Shown here: one piece after another, positions 61,023-64,000 of the stretch
How positions within the stretch are numbered: position 1 is the first letter of the stretch
Layout of the letters: every line of letters begins with the position of its first letter
NCBI GenBank assembly: GCA_900553185.1
Contig: USCT01000009.1
Span: forward strand, 1-64,000
Direction: 5' to 3'
DNA length: 64,000 bases
From: an uncultured Bacteroides sp.
GTDB taxonomy: Bacteria; Bacteroidota; Bacteroidia; Bacteroidales; Bacteroidaceae
Position numbers and translations under genes: made by a program
The notes under the pieces: model-generated
Seen by the model: only the letters and a program-made list of their open reading frames with translations
Databases searched by the model: none
Told to the model about the DNA's origin: nothing

Positions 61023-62342
61023 TTATCTTTTTTCATAAAGTGAACATACTATCGGATTACGCAGAGACAACCATGCCGGTATGAGAGCCGAAAGTATGTT
61101 CAGTATCAAACAGAACAGTAAAGTTATCAGAAAAACGGAAGGTGCAAACAGCATTTCACCCGATACATAGACATCAGTTCCTTCAGGTACCAGCCATGTA
61201 TAACGATCGAACACACGGAACACCCATTCCCGACAACCATACAAAGCAATCCAAGCTACTACCATGCCCAGTACTCCCCCAACCAAAGTCAACAGGAAAT
61301 TCTCCCAAAGCATTTGCAAGAGCAATTTGCTTCTTCTCCCCCCAAAAGCCTTGCGAATACCCATTTCAGGCAAACGGCTTTCCATGCGGCTGGCTATTAG
61401 CCCACTCAAATTCAATGCAGGCACCAGCAACAAAGTCAACAATATGAACAATAGATATCGAACAGCTCTCCACCAGTTGCCATCTTCCCCACCGACCGAC
61501 ATCATCAAAGACGCACGTAAATGGGAAACCGGGTCATCCTCAATGTTCATCTTCAGACCGTCGGTTTCGTGTAACAGATTCTGCTTCCGCACAATTTCAT
61601 AAACTTCTTCACACATGGCCTTGCCTTGCTTTCCGTCCTCCACCCATACCGTCACCTGAAAGGGGCCACAATAAGGGACTTCTGAATATGCCGGGTCACG
61701 ATATCCTTCCATCGTACTATAAGGCACATACAGGTCTGCATACGAACGGGTTGTCAGATGACTGGCGCCACGAACCACCCCGCAAACTTGATAGGTTTCG
61801 TAATCCAGCAGGAACTGACATCCGACAACCCCGTTCTCCTTTCCAAACAAACGACGGGCCAACTTATCAGTAATAACAGCTTTGCGAATGCCGCTTTCCA
61901 GGTCAGACTGAGTAAAAGGTTGCCCATCGAAAAAGGAAAACGCATAAATCCGAAAATAAGCCGGATCAGTTTCTATAATCCGCACCGGAAAATCGCCGCT
62001 ACGGTCGGAAGGCTGAATGTATTTTACTGCTCCGAAAGTGGAAGCACTTACCTCACGGGCATTCTTCAACGGATAGAACCATTCCTGCAACGCCCTATAC
62101 GAGTAAGCATAACTCCACGACTGAAAACGACCGTCCTTGTTTCGCTCGAAAGAAGTTCCAGACAAGTAATACGTATTTCCGCGGTTAACTTCCGGATACA
62201 CAGGTGCCAGCTTCACATAATAAACTACTGCTACAATCACCGTCATGGTGATAGCCAGCCCCGTACCGACTATGTAAAGTGTACTGAAAAGGCGGTTCTG
62301 CCTCATCAACATAAGGGCCTGTTTAAAATAAACCTTTATCAT
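61023..62342 (-). CDS. FtsX/MacB-type permease, type B (pair 2)
   Basis: A 439-residue type B permease: start MIKVYFKQALMLMRQNRLFSTLYIVGTGLAITMTVIVAVVYYVKLAPVYPEVNRGN; periplasmic motif DGQPFTQSDLESGIRKAVI; coupling region SRMESRLPEMGIRKAFGGRRSKLLLQMLWENF; end IPAWLSLRNPIVCSLYEKR. It is 67 nt after pair 1 and 5 nt before its partner. Confidence 0.92.
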   Translation of the reverse strand: MIKVYFKQALMLMRQNRLFSTLYIVGTGLAITMTVIVAVVYYVKLAPVYPEVNRGNTYYLSGTSFERNKDGRFQSWSYAYSYRALQEWFYPLKNAREVSASTFGAVKYIQPSDRSGDFPVRIIETDPAYFRIYAFSFFDGQPFTQSDLESGIRKAVITDKLARRLFGKENGVVGCQFLLDYETYQVCGVVRGASHLTTRSYADLYVPYSTMEGYRDPAYSEVPYCGPFQVTVWVEDGKQGKAMCEEVYEIVRKQNLLHETDGLKMNIEDDPVSHLRASLMMSVGGEDGNWWRAVRYLLFILLTLLLVPALNLSGLIASRMESRLPEMGIRKAFGGRRSKLLLQMLWENFLLTLVGGVLGMVVAWIALYGCREWVFRVFDRYTWLVPEGTDVYVSGEMLFAPSVFLITLLFCLILNILSALIPAWLSLRNPIVCSLYEKR

Positions 62343-62409
62343 TTATATCTTTTCGTTTTAAAACACTCAACACTGGAATATCATGCTTCTGTCAACATAT
62401 CCCACGCTA

Positions 62410-63720
62410 TCATTCATCGCGCAAGGCATCGGCAGGCAATGTCCGGGCTGCCCGACGTACCGGAATATAAGTACCGATAAGGGCAATAAGCAACAGTATC
62501 AGATAACTGATTATCAAGACAACCATAAAATGGAAACCGAAGCGGTTTTGCCCGTATGCCGGATTCGGTACAAAATAACGGTTCATTTCCACTGCATATA
62601 GTCCGTTGGCTTGCGCATGATAGAGTAGTAATGGGATTACCAGTATGAAAGCTAATGTAAGCAACAACCAGGCCTCGATAAGGAATTGCCGCACAATACA
62701 CCGTTGCGAAGCACCCATACTACGCATCACACCTATCTCTTCCCTACGGGCATTGCTACGAATCCAGAAGGTGCCCACCATACCCAGAAAGATGCAAAGC
62801 AGGGCGAAACCAGTCAAGGCGTATTGCAAACGCAATTTATTGGTTACACCGCTCTGCATGGCATAAGCCTCGCTCAAGGCCGAAAACTTCTTCAGGCTAT
62901 CAAAATAGAAATTGCCAACGGAAAGTTGAGGTCCCACTTCCTGCTGGAAACGCTGTTTGAAGGCTGATTCGTCCACACCCGGTTTCAGACGGATGACAAA
63001 AGGATACATCCACGCCATATAAGGACTTCCGTATATATCATCATACATGCGGACAATGAGCGGATAAGGCTGCTCGTAATCACGATGCTTGAAGTCACGG
63101 AATACACCCGCCACTTCCGAAGGTTCATCGCCCTCATAAACTTTTGTCCCTACAACATCCACCGTTCCAAAAAGAAGTCGGGCCAACCGTTCGGAAAGGA
63201 AAACTTTTCCTTGAGTCTGTTCGGGTAACCGGATATCATCGCCCGTACGGGCATCCTTCATGCCGTAGGTACGAAGCAGATTGCTGCCATCCAGTGTTAT
63301 GAAATTGTACCACTGGGCATGTACGTAGCCTTCTCCTTTGTGTAAAGAGGCGGTATCGGCAAAAAGTTGCGTTCCGCTCCACGAGTTGCTGTTAGGAAAA
63401 CTTTGGTTAGCAGAAATGGACCAGCTATCCACCTCAGGCTGCTCACGTACGATGCGGGCGATACGACGGTAAGCCACCAAGCTCATCGAGTCGGAAGCCA
63501 TATCGGGATTGAAGTTTCCATTCGTCACATCGTATACGCCGATGTTCACCACATAAAGTCCTTCGGGATTATAGCCCCGATCGATGGCACGGTTGGCAAG
63601 CAATACATAAATAGGATCGATGACGGTCCACAAGAAAAAACTGACAACCAGAAGTTCGAGAAATATCCAGCCGTTCTGACGGCGCTGGTTCCATAGTTGG
63701 TGTAAAATAGTTCGTATCAT
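62410..63720 (-). CDS. FtsX/MacB-type permease, type A (pair 1)
   Basis: A 436-residue type A permease: start MIRTILHQLWNQRRQNGWIFLELLVVSFFLWTVIDPIYVL; coupling region IRSNARREEIGVMRSMGASQRCIVRQFLIEA; end PVRRAARTLPADALRDE. It follows the partial type B gene by 6 nt. Confidence 0.92.
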   Translation of the reverse strand: MIRTILHQLWNQRRQNGWIFLELLVVSFFLWTVIDPIYVLLANRAIDRGYNPEGLYVVNIGVYDVTNGNFNPDMASDSMSLVAYRRIARIVREQPEVDSWSISANQSFPNSNSWSGTQLFADTASLHKGEGYVHAQWYNFITLDGSNLLRTYGMKDARTGDDIRLPEQTQGKVFLSERLARLLFGTVDVVGTKVYEGDEPSEVAGVFRDFKHRDYEQPYPLIVRMYDDIYGSPYMAWMYPFVIRLKPGVDESAFKQRFQQEVGPQLSVGNFYFDSLKKFSALSEAYAMQSGVTNKLRLQYALTGFALLCIFLGMVGTFWIRSNARREEIGVMRSMGASQRCIVRQFLIEAWLLLTLAFILVIPLLLYHAQANGLYAVEMNRYFVPNPAYGQNRFGFHFMVVLIISYLILLLIALIGTYIPVRRAARTLPADALRDE

Positions 63721-63726
63721 GACATT

Positions 63727-64000
63727 CTATCTTTTCGAGTTCAACGATTCCATGATGGGGTGCCGCAACGCATACAAAGCGGGTACAAGCGCCGATACCA
63801 CATTGAGCACAACGCACACGGCCAAGGCAATGCCGAATACCGCAGGATTGAACAACATCTCTGCCGTGAACGAAGTGGAAAGAGAGGTGTCGTTAATGTC
63901 CTTGTCGAACAGTGTGAGAATCCAGTCGCTGGCCGTCCATACAATCAAATATGAGAACACCAATCCCACCAGTCCCCCTAACAAGGTCAACAAGAGATTC
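63727..64000 (-). CDS. FtsX/MacB-type permease, type B, C-terminal part (pair 1)
   Basis: Only the last 91 codons or so are in the window; the gene continues past its end. The visible part has two membrane helices (LLGGLVGLVFSYLIVWTASDW, and NPAVFGIALAVCVVLNVVSALVPALYAL) and the type B tail ALRHPIMESLNSKR, like pair 2. The methionine at 63993 is internal, not a start. More array genes, and perhaps the missing adaptor, may lie beyond. Confidence 0.9.
   Translation of the reverse strand, partial: NLLLTLLGGLVGLVFSYLIVWTASDWILTLFDKDINDTSLSTSFTAEMLFNPAVFGIALAVCVVLNVVSALVPALYALRHPIMESLNSKR

Overview
The window looks like chromosomal DNA from a gut Bacteroidales, most likely Bacteroides or Phocaeicola. 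The evidence is the set of Bacteroidales-restricted families (DUF4251, DUF4476, DUF3836, DUF4878, fimbrillin-like and POTRA-less BamA-like proteins), hybrid two-component proteins with TPR repeats, near absence of Shine-Dalgarno sequences, and many TAnnTTTG -7 boxes, several with a TTTG -33 box 19-22 nt upstream. The species cannot be fixed from sequence reading alone.

Layout. 1-7.7 kb: a poly-A tract and a structured repeat, a DUF1847 gene, then a menaquinone operon (MenI-like thioesterase, menF, menD, menB, menC, menE). 7.8-14.7 kb: small envelope genes and a membrane/stress operon (DUF3836, CPBP protease, DUF2975, small membrane protein, XRE regulator) whose promoter is flanked by TATCG-N5-CGATA operators. 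14.7-17 kb: dnaK with a sigma-54-like promoter and upstream dyads. 17-20.8 kb: an AT-richer, probably acquired segment with a PLD-helicase-DUF3427 protein and the internally deleted remains of an AlbA_2 ATPase gene. 21-31.5 kb: phosphodiesterase, LytTR two-component pair, aldose epimerase, lipocalin, and a queH-marR-sulfur oxidoreductase operon. 31.5-45.5 kb: Kef antiporter, gcvT, pepT, a regulator/membrane pair with matching operators, a BamA-like porin, a PurF-like protein without its catalytic cysteine, two identical tRNA-Thr genes with an SRP RNA, and a run of envelope genes ending in mntP and apbE.

45.7-64 kb: after an EamA transporter comes the most distinctive region, all on the minus strand. 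Ten FtsX/MacB-type permeases alternate strictly between two structural types, giving five B-A pairs around one LolD/MacB-like ATPase. They are followed by a TolC-family channel, an NtrC-like sigma-54 activator and an NtrB-like kinase that has almost no extracytoplasmic domain. A sigma-54-like promoter, TTTGGCAC-N4-TTTG, lies just upstream of the ATPase gene and resembles the one before dnaK. My reading is a self-regulated multi-permease export machine in which several permease heterodimers share one ATPase; the substrate is unknown, no periplasmic adaptor is seen, and the array runs off the end of the window.
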